Shown here: positions 23,870 to 33,046 of the stretch, piece after piece
Numbering within the stretch: position 1 is the stretch's first letter
Layout of the letters: each line of letters starts with the position of its first letter
NCBI GenBank assembly: GCA_050258755.1
Contig: JBLMZI010000004.1
Location: forward strand, 496,001 to 560,000
Direction of reading: 5' to 3'
From: JBLMZI01 sp050258755
GTDB lineage: Bacteria; Bacillota; Syntrophomonadia; Syntrophomonadales; DTU052
Length of the DNA: 64,000 nucleotides
Made by a program: the position numbers and the translations under genes
Notes under the pieces: model-generated
The model's input: the letters and a program-made list of their open reading frames with translations, nothing else
Databases searched by the model: none
Told to the model about the DNA's origin: nothing

Positions 23870-25725
23870 GAAATGTCCCCCCCGGCTGCAGTTTCCCGCG
23901 GTTCGGTCCGGACCTGGATTTCACCCTGACAGACCCCGCAGTCGGAACAGGATTCTTCCCGGCAGTCCGGCGTTATTTCGGCCCGTAAGGCCCGTTCCCA
24001 CTCTTCGATAAAGAATTCGCGTCGAATTCCGGTATTGATAAAATCCCATGGAAGAATCTCGTTTAAATCCCGATTCCGTTCATTGTAGAAGGCTGGCTCT
24101 AGACCTGCCTCGGCCATTGCGGAAAGATAGCGGTCCAGCGAAAAGTACTCGGTCCAGCTGTCAAACCGGGCCCCATTTTTCCAGGCAATCTCGATGGCCC
24201 GGCCCAAACGCCGATCACCTCGCGCCAAAATTCCTTCAATATAACTGGTCTCCGGAGAATGAAAATCCAGCTTCACATTTTTGATCCGGCCATTGTCCCA
24301 CAAATACTGGCGTTTCCGCTTCATTTCCTCCAGTCCGGCTTGTCCGAACCATTGAAACGGCGTGTGCGGCTTGGGCACGAAAAACGATAAGCTGGCATTG
24401 ATCTTTACCGGGCGTCGGCTTACCGAGCCCGCAGCATGCTTGATGGTTTGCAGCAGTTCAATGATCCCGTCCAGATCGGCATCGGTTTCCGTCGGCAGCC
24501 CGAGCATGAAATAAAGCTTGACCCCCTGCCATCCGGCCGAAAAAGCGGATTTGCACGCCTGAAGAATCTCCGCTTCATTAACATTTTTGTTGATAACGTC
24601 ACGCAGCCGCTGTGATCCGGCTTCCGGTGCAAAGGTCAGGGTTGTCTTGCGGACCCGCTGCACCTCGCCAGCCAGCTCGACGGAAAAGGCATCGACCCGA
24701 AGCGATGGCAGCGCAATACCGACCCCCTGCGAGCCATGCCGGTCTACCAGTTCCCGTGCCAAAGTGCGAATCCCCGAATAATCGGCACTGGATAGGCTGG
24801 CCAGCGATATTTCGTCAAATCCGGTATTGTCAATAATCGCGGCAGCCCGCCGGGTCAGGGTTTCCCGTTTCCGCTCCCGAAGCGGCCGGTAGATCATGCC
24901 TGCCTGACAAAACCGGCAACCGCGCTGGCAGCCGCGCATCACTTCAAGAACCGCCCGGTCATGAACAATCCCCAGATAGGGGACCAGCGGGCGTTCCGGA
25001 TAATATGCGGTTTCGAGGTCGGCGACAACGGCCCGGGACACGGAGTCCGGCGCCGCGGGGTCCAATGTGCGGCGTTCTTTGATAGTTCCGTCTTCCCGGT
25101 AGATGATTTCGTACAGAGAGGGCACGTAAAGGCCCGGGATCCTGGCCAAAGCTGTCAGCACTTCGTTCCGGCGGCGTTGCTTTAGACCGGCCACCGCATC
25201 AAGCAGTGCCGGTAAAGTCTCTTCCCCGTCCCCAATCACAAAGACATCGATAAAATCGGCCAGCGGTTCCGGGTTAAAGACGTTTGGGCCCCCGGCAACA
25301 ATCAGCGGATGATCATCCCGCCGATCTGCTGACCGCAGGGGTATTCCCCCAAGATCAAGCATGTTCAATACGTTGCTGTAAGACATTTCGGTCTGCAGCG
25401 AAAAGCCGACCACATCAAACTCGCTGGCGGACCGGAACGATTCAAGGCTGTACAGCGGCAGACCCTGTTCTCTCATTTTCGCTTCCATATCGGGCCAGGG
25501 CGCATAAGCCCGTTCCATCAGGAACCGGTCTGATTGATTGATCAGTCCGTATAAAATCTGCGCCCCGAGATGGGACATTCCCACTTCATAAACGTCCGGG
25601 AACGCAAACAGCATTCGAACGTCAACCGCCGACCATTCTTTCACCACGGAATGCATTTCGGCGCCGGTATAGCGTGCCGGTTTGGTGACCGTCGGCAGCA
25701 ATTTTTCAATGTTCGTGCGCAGCAT
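23860..25725 (-). CDS. Radical SAM protein, TIGR03960 family
   Basis: A 621-residue protein with an N-terminal B12-binding-like region (VGMSHLGAQILYGLIN, VVGFSLQTEMSYSN) and a radical SAM core whose 4Fe-4S motif is CQRGCRFCQAG (CxxxCxxC). GEE-like GDGEETLP is present. The C-terminus has extra cysteines (CREESCSDCGVC) that could hold a second cluster. Substrate unknown. ATG with AAAGGAG upstream. Operon with the DUF2344 gene and rng. Confidence 0.92.
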   Translation of the reverse strand: MLRTNIEKLLPTVTKPARYTGAEMHSVVKEWSAVDVRMLFAFPDVYEVGMSHLGAQILYGLINQSDRFLMERAYAPWPDMEAKMREQGLPLYSLESFRSASEFDVVGFSLQTEMSYSNVLNMLDLGGIPLRSADRRDDHPLIVAGGPNVFNPEPLADFIDVFVIGDGEETLPALLDAVAGLKQRRRNEVLTALARIPGLYVPSLYEIIYREDGTIKERRTLDPAAPDSVSRAVVADLETAYYPERPLVPYLGIVHDRAVLEVMRGCQRGCRFCQAGMIYRPLRERKRETLTRRAAAIIDNTGFDEISLASLSSADYSGIRTLARELVDRHGSQGVGIALPSLRVDAFSVELAGEVQRVRKTTLTFAPEAGSQRLRDVINKNVNEAEILQACKSAFSAGWQGVKLYFMLGLPTETDADLDGIIELLQTIKHAAGSVSRRPVKINASLSFFVPKPHTPFQWFGQAGLEEMKRKRQYLWDNGRIKNVKLDFHSPETSYIEGILARGDRRLGRAIEIAWKNGARFDSWTEYFSLDRYLSAMAEAGLEPAFYNERNRDLNEILPWDFINTGIRREFFIEEWERALRAEITPDCREESCSDCGVCQGEIQVRTEPRETAAGGDISCG

Positions 25726-25740
25726 GTTTGGTACTCCTTT

Positions 25741-26610
25741 TTAAAGGATGATCTGTTCGAAGGAGGTCTCCTGCTGAATAATCCAATCCAACGGCCGGCC
25801 GCCGTTTCCGCATAAACAGGCATCAATCAGGCGTATTTCCGAAATCCAGGGCGACTCGCTGCCATCCGGCCGGTTTGGCCGAATCCAATGAAACGAGCCT
25901 GCACGAATGCCGTCCAACAAATCGATCACCCGGGTCCGACCGTCAGCCACCACAAAGCGAACCGGCATTTGCCTCACAGACGCGAGGTACCGTCTCCGGG
26001 CTGAAAAATAGACCAACCTGTTCATTGGATAATTCGCATGTTCCTGTAAGGCTGCCGCCATGAGCAGCCCGGCCGGCATCATAAGAAGCAGCCCGGCCCC
26101 ACGGCACTGAACGCCGGCACCGGCAAGGCACACCGAAACCAATAAGCCGCTCATGACAACGACCCGGCATCCCATTCGGATACCCAGGCCAATTGACACC
26201 GCACTGCGGAGCATGCGTCCCCCGTCCAACGGCCAGGCCGGCAGCAGGTTGATCGCGGCCAGCGCCAGGGAGACCTCGAAAAAAAAGGAAAAACCCGCTG
26301 TAAAGCCGGGGTTTCCCTTCATTATATAGACTAATGCCGCTAAAAACAAGTTCGCCAGAGGCCCGCCCGCCGCGGTAAATAGTTCGTACCACGGGTTGGC
26401 AGACAAGGTGGAACCCGTATCAATGCGTGGGCCAAACAAGGTAAGCTTGACCCCCTGAGGCGCCATTCCTATTCGGTTCAAAGCGATAAAATGCCCGGCT
26501 TCGTGAACGGCCAAAGCCAACAGCAGCTGTGCCGTCTCCCAACCATACAAGGAAACACCGAAAGCAATCGCAATCAGGAAAGCCGGTGATACCTTTATAT
26601 GACGGCACAC
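25741..26610 (-). CDS. SpoIVFB-like M50 intramembrane metalloprotease
   Basis: A 289-residue site-2-protease-type enzyme with several membrane helices. The zinc motif HEAGH (in LALAVHEAGHFIAL) and the second metal ligand in NLLPAWPLDGGRML are intact. SpoIVFB cleaves pro-sigma-K during Bacillus sporulation, and the gene upstream encodes a SpoIVFA-like partner, which supports the match. Unlike many relatives no CBS domain is visible at the C-terminus. GTG start 2 bases after the partner's stop. Confidence 0.87.
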   Translation of the reverse strand: MCRHIKVSPAFLIAIAFGVSLYGWETAQLLLALAVHEAGHFIALNRIGMAPQGVKLTLFGPRIDTGSTLSANPWYELFTAAGGPLANLFLAALVYIMKGNPGFTAGFSFFFEVSLALAAINLLPAWPLDGGRMLRSAVSIGLGIRMGCRVVVMSGLLVSVCLAGAGVQCRGAGLLLMMPAGLLMAAALQEHANYPMNRLVYFSARRRYLASVRQMPVRFVVADGRTRVIDLLDGIRAGSFHWIRPNRPDGSESPWISEIRLIDACLCGNGGRPLDWIIQQETSFEQIIL

Positions 26611-26612
26611 AA

Positions 26613-27185
26613 TCAGCGTTTCACGATTCCCAGGGCTTTCTCGATATTGATCGGGCCCTGTTTACCCTGCAGTTCGAGGTAAATCATTTCGGACGCGGTC
26701 CCCAGGCCAATCGCCGGCTGAACTGCCTGCCCCTTCACCACCCGAACTGTATCCAGCCCCCTGGTCGTAGACAGCAGTCCGTTCCCATGCTGAATAATGA
26801 CCTGATACCGGTCTTCAACCCGCGAAACCGAGGCGACCTTGCCGCTCATAACCGGATAAACCGGCACCTGATTGTCAATTCGGCATACGATTCCGGGATG
26901 AAAGACCTGTTTTCCAGTCTCCGGATGATAATACCACCCAAAGTGCCTGGAGACCGATTTAATCGAACATGGCGTCCGCATCCCGCCCATGACTTCGCTG
27001 CCGCCGGCTGCAGCCCATTGCTGGACCCGCTGTTCGAGCCATTCCTCCACATGATAATCGGTTCGGGCGGTATAATAAAGCGCGCTGCGCAGGGTCGACT
27101 GAAACGGTCCAGGGGTATCCATTCCCCAAAATACCGCCGCTAGAAGAATGACTGCAATTAATGCGCGCCAGGTCAAGCGATTCAA
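26613..27185 (-). CDS. SpoIVFA-like membrane protein with degenerate M23 (LytM) domain
   Basis: A 190-residue protein: a short N-terminus, one membrane helix (ALIAVILLAAVFWG), a linker, then an M23-type beta domain (VPVYPVMSGKVASVS, YQVIIQHGNGLLST). The HxxxD and HxH zinc ligands of active M23 peptidases are missing or altered, as in SpoIVFA, which regulates SpoIVFB. I choose the TTG at 27185: GGGGAGGG lies 8 bases upstream. That SD is part of the 3' arm of a terminator-like hairpin after rodA, so translation may be structure-dependent. Confidence 0.82.
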   Translation of the reverse strand: MNRLTWRALIAVILLAAVFWGMDTPGPFQSTLRSALYYTARTDYHVEEWLEQRVQQWAAAGGSEVMGGMRTPCSIKSVSRHFGWYYHPETGKQVFHPGIVCRIDNQVPVYPVMSGKVASVSRVEDRYQVIIQHGNGLLSTTRGLDTVRVVKGQAVQPAIGLGTASEMIYLELQGKQGPINIEKALGIVKR

Positions 27186-27230
27186 AACGAAAACCCTCCC
27201 CGATATCATCAGATATATGCGGGAAGGGTT
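27184..27230 (-). terminator. Terminator-like hairpin overlapping the spoIVFA-like SD
   Basis: On the minus strand AACCCTTCCCGCATAT pairs with ATATCGGGGAGGGTT and is followed by TTTTCGTTTT. It lies between rodA and the spoIVFA-like gene. Its 3' arm contains the SD and its T tract runs into the TTG start, so it could act as an attenuator or hide the ribosome site. Confidence 0.75.
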
Positions 27231-27273
27231 CCTGACATTCACTGAAATGCTGTCCACCGGAAGGTGTCCGCAT

Positions 27274-28410
27274 TCAAAAGACGATGCGCTTGCCTTGAAT
27301 GTTGATTTGCAGCAAAAGGCCCACAGCCATCATATTCGTGATCATAAAGCTGCCGCCATAGCTGATAAACGGCAGCGGAACCCCGGTGATTGGCATTAAT
27401 CCGATCGACATTCCGATGTTCTCAAAAACATGGAACATCCACATGGATACCAGCCCCACGCCAACCAGCGTACTGTAAAAATCACGGGCATTTAATCCGA
27501 TATGCAAAGCCCGGCTGATAATCACGGCATAGAGCAGCAAGAGAAAAGCTGCCCCGACAAATCCAAGTTCCTCCGCCAATACGGCAAAAATAAAATCCGT
27601 GTGCTGTTCCGGCAGGAAATTCAACTGACTCTGGGTACCGTGAAACAATCCTTTACCAAATAGTCCTCCCGATCCAACCGCAACCAGTGATTGGATCGTG
27701 TTCCAGCCTGCGCCCCGGCCGCCCATTCCGTCATTATAGGGATTCGTGAACACCGTCAGCCGCTTGACCTGATAATCAGCCAGCGGTAACGGCATTCCGG
27801 CTTTCTCATGCAACACCAATCCGCCAATCGCAAGCATTGCCCCCAGGACAATCAGGGTAAGCATTATGCGTGGATTGGCACCGGCAATAAACATCATGCC
27901 AAATAAAATGGCCAGAAATGCCAGCCCGGTTCCCAGGTCCGGCTGCAGCATCACGAGCACCCAGGGGAACCCCATAAATAGAAAGCAAGGGATCATCTCA
28001 CCGAGGGTGTTGAGCTGCCCCTGCCTTTTATTCAGGAATCCGGCAAAAGCGAGGATAACAAGAAGTTTCGCGATTTCGGCCGGCTGGAAGGGCTGGCCGC
28101 CTACATTAATCCACCCCTGCGAACCCCGGACTTCGGTCCCGAAAACGAGAACGATCGCCAGGAGTACGATTGCTAAGGCATAAATGTAGCGATAATAGCG
28201 GTTGAGCTGTGATAGATCAAAAAAAGCCATCGTGAACATGGCCACTAGCCCGAGGGCCACCCATATCAGCTGTTTCTGCAGATAAAACCATGGCGAAGAC
28301 GCGACGGCGCTGCTGGCGCTGGCCAGAACAAACAGCCCGACCAGAATCGCGGCCGCAATCGCGGTGACAAAAGTCCTGTCTACAATTTTGATAGCCCGGC
28401 GAATCATCAT
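27274..28410 (-). CDS. rodA: Rod-shape-determining protein RodA (SEDS glycosyltransferase)
   Basis: RodA polymerises peptidoglycan during cell elongation together with PBP2. The 378-residue multi-span membrane protein shows SEDS features: GSQGWINVGGQPFQPAEIAK, LVMLQPDLGTGLAF, LPEQHTDFIFAVLAEELG and the C-terminal TGVPLPFISYGGS. I choose the ATG at 28410 (GGGGAGAAA upstream) over an in-frame start at 28455. It follows minE in the shape/division cluster. Confidence 0.96.
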   Translation of the reverse strand: MMIRRAIKIVDRTFVTAIAAAILVGLFVLASASSAVASSPWFYLQKQLIWVALGLVAMFTMAFFDLSQLNRYYRYIYALAIVLLAIVLVFGTEVRGSQGWINVGGQPFQPAEIAKLLVILAFAGFLNKRQGQLNTLGEMIPCFLFMGFPWVLVMLQPDLGTGLAFLAILFGMMFIAGANPRIMLTLIVLGAMLAIGGLVLHEKAGMPLPLADYQVKRLTVFTNPYNDGMGGRGAGWNTIQSLVAVGSGGLFGKGLFHGTQSQLNFLPEQHTDFIFAVLAEELGFVGAAFLLLLYAVIISRALHIGLNARDFYSTLVGVGLVSMWMFHVFENIGMSIGLMPITGVPLPFISYGGSFMITNMMAVGLLLQINIQGKRIVF

Positions 28411-28503
28411 TTTTTCTCCCCGTGTGGAATCAACCTGATTATAATCCCTGTCCAAGACTGCTGTCCACCGGGGGTTTTCACCAGCAATAAATCAGTTTTC
28501 CGC

Positions 28504-28773
28504 TTAACTGATCGCTTTTTTCAGCTTCAGCACCGGAATATTGGCAACCAGTGCAACCGTATTGTCCAAATTGCTGAAATTGACTTCCAGCGCTTCCTCG
28601 TCGATTTCAATATAATCCCTGATCACCCGGATAAGATCCTCTTTCAGCGCTTCAAGCAACTGGGGCGCGACATTGACCCGGTCATGAACCAGCACCAGGC
28701 GCAGGCGCTCCTTGGCCATCACTTTGCTTCCGGAGCGGTCCCGCCCGATGAACCGTGCGATAAATTCCAGCAT
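28504..28773 (-). CDS. minE: Cell division topological specificity factor MinE
   Basis: An 89-residue MinE, the normal length. The N-terminal membrane-targeting helix (MLEFIARFIG), the anti-MinCD segment (AKERLRLVLVHDR) and the C-terminal dimer domain (DLIRVIRDYIEID) are present. MinE drives pole-to-pole oscillation of MinCD. It lies 12 bases after minD. Confidence 0.96.
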   Translation of the reverse strand: MLEFIARFIGRDRSGSKVMAKERLRLVLVHDRVNVAPQLLEALKEDLIRVIRDYIEIDEEALEVNFSNLDNTVALVANIPVLKLKKAIS

Positions 28774-28785
28774 GGTGCTCCTCCT

Positions 28786-29589
28786 CTACCGGGTTGCAAA
28801 GCTAAGCATTTTCCAGAAACGATCCACCAGCCCGCCGGTTGATTCCATTTGAGCAATCGGCACTTCTTCCCCGTTGATGCGGCGCGCAATCCGGCGATAG
28901 GCTTCGCCGGCCTTGGATCCAGCATCGGTAACCGCCGGCTCGCCCCGGTTGGTTGAAACAATAATCGTTTCATCTTCCGGAACGACGCCGAGTAATTCGA
29001 TGGAAAGGATTTCAAGCATGTCATCCATATCCATCATGTCACCTCGACGCACCATGCGGGGCCGGATCCGGTTGATGATCAGTTGGGTGTCCCTCACCCC
29101 GCCGGCTTCAAGCAAGCCGATGATTCGATCGGCGTCCCGCACCGATGATACCTCGGGTACGGCAACGACGATCGCTGCGTCCGCGCCGGCAATGGCATTT
29201 TTAAATCCTTGTTCAATCCCTGCCGGACAGTCAATCAGAATGTAATCGAAATCCTTTTTTAATTCAGCGCACAGATTCTTCATTTGATTCGGTGACACAG
29301 CCGTTTTGTCTTTGGTCTGGGCCGCAGGAAGGAGATACAGGCTTTCAAAACGCTTGTCCTTGATCAAAGCCTGCTTCAGTTTGCAACTCCCGCCGACGAC
29401 ATCGACCACATCGAAAACGATTCGGTTTTCAAGCCCCATCACCACGTCCAGGTTGCGCAATCCGATATCGGTATCAACCATCACAACCTGTTTGCCGCTT
29501 AAGGCCAATGCGGTGCCCAGGTTGGCGGTCGTGGTGGTCTTTCCCACCCCGCCTTTGCCGGACGTGACTACGATGACTCTGCCTTTCAT
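28786..29589 (-). CDS. minD: Septum site-determining ATPase MinD
   Basis: A 267-residue ParA-type ATPase. The deviant Walker A motif is GKGGVGKTTT at about residues 11-20; DTDIGLRNLD, LIDCPAGIE and the C-terminal amphipathic membrane helix (GLVDRFWKMLSF) are present. It recruits MinC to the membrane. I choose the ATG at 29589 because GGAGGATCACCAG precedes it and MKGRVIVVTSG is the family start. Middle gene of minCDE. Confidence 0.97.
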   Translation of the reverse strand: MKGRVIVVTSGKGGVGKTTTTANLGTALALSGKQVVMVDTDIGLRNLDVVMGLENRIVFDVVDVVGGSCKLKQALIKDKRFESLYLLPAAQTKDKTAVSPNQMKNLCAELKKDFDYILIDCPAGIEQGFKNAIAGADAAIVVAVPEVSSVRDADRIIGLLEAGGVRDTQLIINRIRPRMVRRGDMMDMDDMLEILSIELLGVVPEDETIIVSTNRGEPAVTDAGSKAGEAYRRIARRINGEEVPIAQMESTGGLVDRFWKMLSFATR

Positions 29590-29609
29590 CTGGTGATCCT
29601 CCATTCGAT

Positions 29610-30299
29610 TCATACTCGGTATTTTTCGATGACAACGATGCCTTCCCGGATTTGTGCCACTTCCGGTTCATTTCCTCCGCACCGGTCGTTGTCCGGCGGC
29701 CGGGTGAAATGGTTCGCAATCCGCAGTTGGGTTGGATGAAGGCGATACGCCGCAATCACCGCCGTTTCGCATCCAAGGGCGCCAGCATGAGCCATGCCCC
29801 GCAGGCATCCCATCACCAGAATGTTTCCACCCGCTATCACCTCCGCCCCCGGGTTCACATCCCCCAAAATTACAATATTTCCGGGATAATACACCTTCTG
29901 ACCGGATCGCAGGGTCCGCTTGACCAAAATCGCCTCATCCATTGCGGCTGGAGGTTCCTTGGAGACCTCAACCGGGCTCTCAGCTGCGGCGGTTTCCGGT
30001 TCGCTCAAGTTCGCCGGTGCTTTAGGCAGTTCGGCAATATCCACCTTGCGCCCGCGGCTGATCAATCGCTTCAAGTGCAGCCCGCGCTCCAAAAGCAGTT
30101 CCTGCAACGCCCGGGTTTCCCGTTTGGTGACTTTCCGCTCGCCAACGTCCAGAACAACCTGGGCCCCTACCATCAGATCATCAATACTGTCGACCCTTTC
30201 GCCGAGTTTTTCTTTCATCGCCGAAAAGGGTTCATTCGTATTGAGGCAGATGATCATTCCACCCCCGGGCTCTTTAATGACAACATCTTCACTCAGCAT
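29610..30299 (-). CDS. minC: Septum site-determining protein MinC
   Basis: MinC inhibits FtsZ assembly away from mid-cell. The 229-residue protein has a variable N-terminal domain (1-100), a linker, and the C-terminal beta-helix that binds MinD (RTLRSGQKVYYPGNIVILGDVNPGAEV, GCLRGMAHAG). I choose the ATG at 30299, with GGGGGGAC upstream. The frame is open to 30392, but the extra 31 residues do not look like family sequence. Confidence 0.95.
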   Translation of the reverse strand: MLSEDVVIKEPGGGMIICLNTNEPFSAMKEKLGERVDSIDDLMVGAQVVLDVGERKVTKRETRALQELLLERGLHLKRLISRGRKVDIAELPKAPANLSEPETAAAESPVEVSKEPPAAMDEAILVKRTLRSGQKVYYPGNIVILGDVNPGAEVIAGGNILVMGCLRGMAHAGALGCETAVIAAYRLHPTQLRIANHFTRPPDNDRCGGNEPEVAQIREGIVVIEKYRV

Positions 30300-30454
30300 G
30301 AAAAGTCCCCCCAAGATCTTTACTCTATATTCTATGATTTCCATTATATTCCTTTCGAAATAGACAAAAAGAATTGACCGAAATTCGGCCAATTCTTTTG
30401 TTTATCTACGAAATCCTGTCATAAATCGCGTGGGCTGCATAAAGCCCCCGTTCG

Positions 30455-32518
30455 CTATTCGATCAAGTCGATATCATTGGTTGGTGCCTGATTCGGCACA
30501 TCCGCAAGGTGATTCTTGACCCCAAAATACTGCTCAAAAACAGCCTTGGCAATTAGACCAGCCGATGTGCTGCCGTGATAACCGTATTCAATCAGCCCGG
30601 CATACGCAATTTGCGGATCTTCATAAGGCGCGAAGGCAATAAAGACACCATGATAGTCGCGCGAGGTATCCCCACGCCGCCCTGGCTGCGCGGTACCGGT
30701 TTTCGCCCCGCCGGAAATGGTCGGCGGCAGACCGCTAAAAATATAGGAAGCCGTGCCGCCAGGGGTCGCGACATTGTGCATCGCTTTGCGTGTTTCGACC
30801 AGCGTTTCCGGTTTCAAATCAACCCGCCCGATGATTTGTGGTTTGAAGGCTTTCACCGTTTTGCCGTCGGGTCCCACGATCTTTTGAACCAGATAGGGCT
30901 TCATCCGAACACCGCCATTTGCCAGTGCGGCAACATAGTTGGTCATTTGAATCACGGTATAGCTGTTGCTCCCTTGGCCGATCGACATGTTGAACGTGTC
31001 AAACGGCTGCCAGACGGTATTGAAGCGATATTCGATTTTATACTGCGCTTCCAGCAGCTTTCTCGCATTGTCCCGGGCGCGTCTGAGTTTGGCCTTTTCT
31101 TTCTCGTCAGACGCCGCTGCCAGTTCATTTGCGTATTTGTCCTCCAACTGCTTTCGTTTGGTCTCGAATTTCCGATCAATGATCGCAGCATTGAGGTCCC
31201 TTTTCCATTCCGGACTGGGCACCAGCCCGGTCTGCTCAAAGGGAAGATCGATGCCGGTTTTCTGTCCCAGACCGAATTCCCGGGCAACCCGGACAAGCAT
31301 TTCTTTCCCGGCACGGCGGCCGGCCTCCTGGAAAAAGACATTGCAGGACACAGCCAGCCCCCGGTAATAGTCAACCGTCCCATGAACCCCCCAACACTTG
31401 ATATGCGGGCTGATCCAGTAGGCACCGCGGCAGGTAACCCGAACCGTGGCCGGATCTAACCGGCCTGACTCCAGGGCCGCCATCCCGGTAATCGGTTTAA
31501 AGGTGGACCCCGGCGGGTAACTGGCTTGAAGCGCCCGATTAATGGTTGCCCCCGGATTCAAGGGATTGTACTTCCCCTGCGGGAAGTAGTAATTCAGGGT
31601 TGCCTGATCCATGTGTTTGGTGAACGCATTCGGATCCAGATTCGGTCGGCTCGACATAGCCAGAACCTCACCGGTCTTTACATTGATTAAGACAGCCGCG
31701 CCGGCTTTCGCTTTTGGATTGGACCTCTGCAGATTAGTCATGACCTGGTCCATAGTCTGGTCCATGACCTTTTGCAGGTCTTTATCGATCGTCAGTACAA
31801 GATTGTTGCCGCCGGTCGGTTCAAGGGTAACCAATTCCCGGACCGGCTGCCCGCTGACATTGACTTCGACCCTGCGTGCGCCGTCCTTCCCTCTCAGGTA
31901 GGATTCGTAGATCTTTTCCAGACCATTTTTGCCCACAAGATCCCCAACTCGGTAATCCAGTTCGTCATACTTAGCCAGTTCTGAGTTGTCATAAATCGGG
32001 TGCACATAGCCAAGCACATGCCCGGCGAAAGTCCCTTCCGGGTAATATCGAAGCGGCTCAACATTGACTTCAACCCCAGGAAGCTCGGTCCGGTGTTCTT
32101 CCAGCCGGACAACCGCGGCCCAGTCGATATCGCGGATCACCGTAACCGGCTCGAACAAACGAACTTGCTGTTTTTTAATCTGCTCATTGAGCGCATCGAC
32201 GGTCACCTCGGGATATTGAGGTCCGAGCAGTTCAACCAACCGTTTGACCACCTTTTTCGGGTCTTTTAGATCCATGGTAGTCAGGGTGACTGAGTACACC
32301 CGCCGATTTTTTGCAATGATGCGTCCTTTTCGGTCGTACATTTCTCCGCGCGGCGCTTTCACAACGACCAACCGCATGCTGTTTGTGGTCGCCAGGGTTT
32401 CATACTTTTGATTCTGCACAAACTGGACAAAAGCCAACTTGATCAACAGCAGTGACAAGAGGCCAAAACAAATATATAGAAATGAGCGGAGCTTATCTTC
32501 TTTTTCCTTGGGTTTCAT
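30455..32518 (-). CDS. mrdA: Penicillin-binding protein 2 (elongasome transpeptidase)
   Basis: A 687-residue class B PBP that cross-links peptidoglycan during elongation. One N-terminal membrane helix (about 13-35), the PBP dimerisation domain, then the transpeptidase: SxxK at about Ser 337 (GSTFKPITG), SxN in SCNVFF at about 390, and KTGT at about 604. A Lys/Glu-rich insertion of roughly 60 residues (430-490) lies inside the transpeptidase domain. ATG with GAGAGGTG upstream; directly after mreD and before minC. Confidence 0.96.
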   Translation of the reverse strand: MKPKEKEDKLRSFLYICFGLLSLLLIKLAFVQFVQNQKYETLATTNSMRLVVVKAPRGEMYDRKGRIIAKNRRVYSVTLTTMDLKDPKKVVKRLVELLGPQYPEVTVDALNEQIKKQQVRLFEPVTVIRDIDWAAVVRLEEHRTELPGVEVNVEPLRYYPEGTFAGHVLGYVHPIYDNSELAKYDELDYRVGDLVGKNGLEKIYESYLRGKDGARRVEVNVSGQPVRELVTLEPTGGNNLVLTIDKDLQKVMDQTMDQVMTNLQRSNPKAKAGAAVLINVKTGEVLAMSSRPNLDPNAFTKHMDQATLNYYFPQGKYNPLNPGATINRALQASYPPGSTFKPITGMAALESGRLDPATVRVTCRGAYWISPHIKCWGVHGTVDYYRGLAVSCNVFFQEAGRRAGKEMLVRVAREFGLGQKTGIDLPFEQTGLVPSPEWKRDLNAAIIDRKFETKRKQLEDKYANELAAASDEKEKAKLRRARDNARKLLEAQYKIEYRFNTVWQPFDTFNMSIGQGSNSYTVIQMTNYVAALANGGVRMKPYLVQKIVGPDGKTVKAFKPQIIGRVDLKPETLVETRKAMHNVATPGGTASYIFSGLPPTISGGAKTGTAQPGRRGDTSRDYHGVFIAFAPYEDPQIAYAGLIEYGYHGSTSAGLIAKAVFEQYFGVKNHLADVPNQAPTNDIDLIE

Positions 32519-32522
32519 CGAT

Positions 32523-33032
32523 TCACCTCTCCGATTTGGGCACCATCAGCACGCCGTCTTCCGATGCCCGGTAATACCAAAGATAAAACGGAATCGACAA
32601 TAAGCCGTTATAAACCAGCTGCGCTCCCAGCGATCTGAAAAAGGCCAGATCCAGCACCACGGTCTCCTGAACAAATGACAGGATCACAATCATGATCACC
32701 GCATTCAGCAGGGAAGCCACACAACTGGCACCAAAGCCAACCAGAACGTTTTCTTTAAACACATTCACTTCCAAACGCCCCAGAACACAGGCGGTGAGCG
32801 CTTTTGAGATGGCATTCATGCCAATAAACCGGCCGGTATACAGATCTTCCAACAGGCCGCACAGAAAGCCATAGCCAAATCCAGCCCGGCTACCGGTCCA
32901 GATGGCATAGAACGCCACCACCAGTAGAACCACATTCGGTCCGGTTCCCCAGATCGAAAAATGCCCGAACAGGGTCGATTCAAGAAATATTGCCAGTAGG
33001 GGAAGAAAGAGAAGCACCAGCGGACGTACCAA
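32523..33032 (-). CDS. mreD: Rod-shape-determining protein MreD
   Basis: A small membrane protein (169 residues) with about five hydrophobic helices, ending in the MreD-like LPFYLWYYRA region. MreD is part of the elongasome with MreB, MreC, RodA and PBP2. Sequence conservation is low in this family, so the call leans on position between mreC and mrdA. TTG start preceded by GGGAGGGG. Confidence 0.92.
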   Translation of the reverse strand: MVRPLVLLFLPLLAIFLESTLFGHFSIWGTGPNVVLLVVAFYAIWTGSRAGFGYGFLCGLLEDLYTGRFIGMNAISKALTACVLGRLEVNVFKENVLVGFGASCVASLLNAVIMIVILSFVQETVVLDLAFFRSLGAQLVYNGLLSIPFYLWYYRASEDGVLMVPKSER

Positions 33033-33046
33033 GAAAACCCCTCCCT

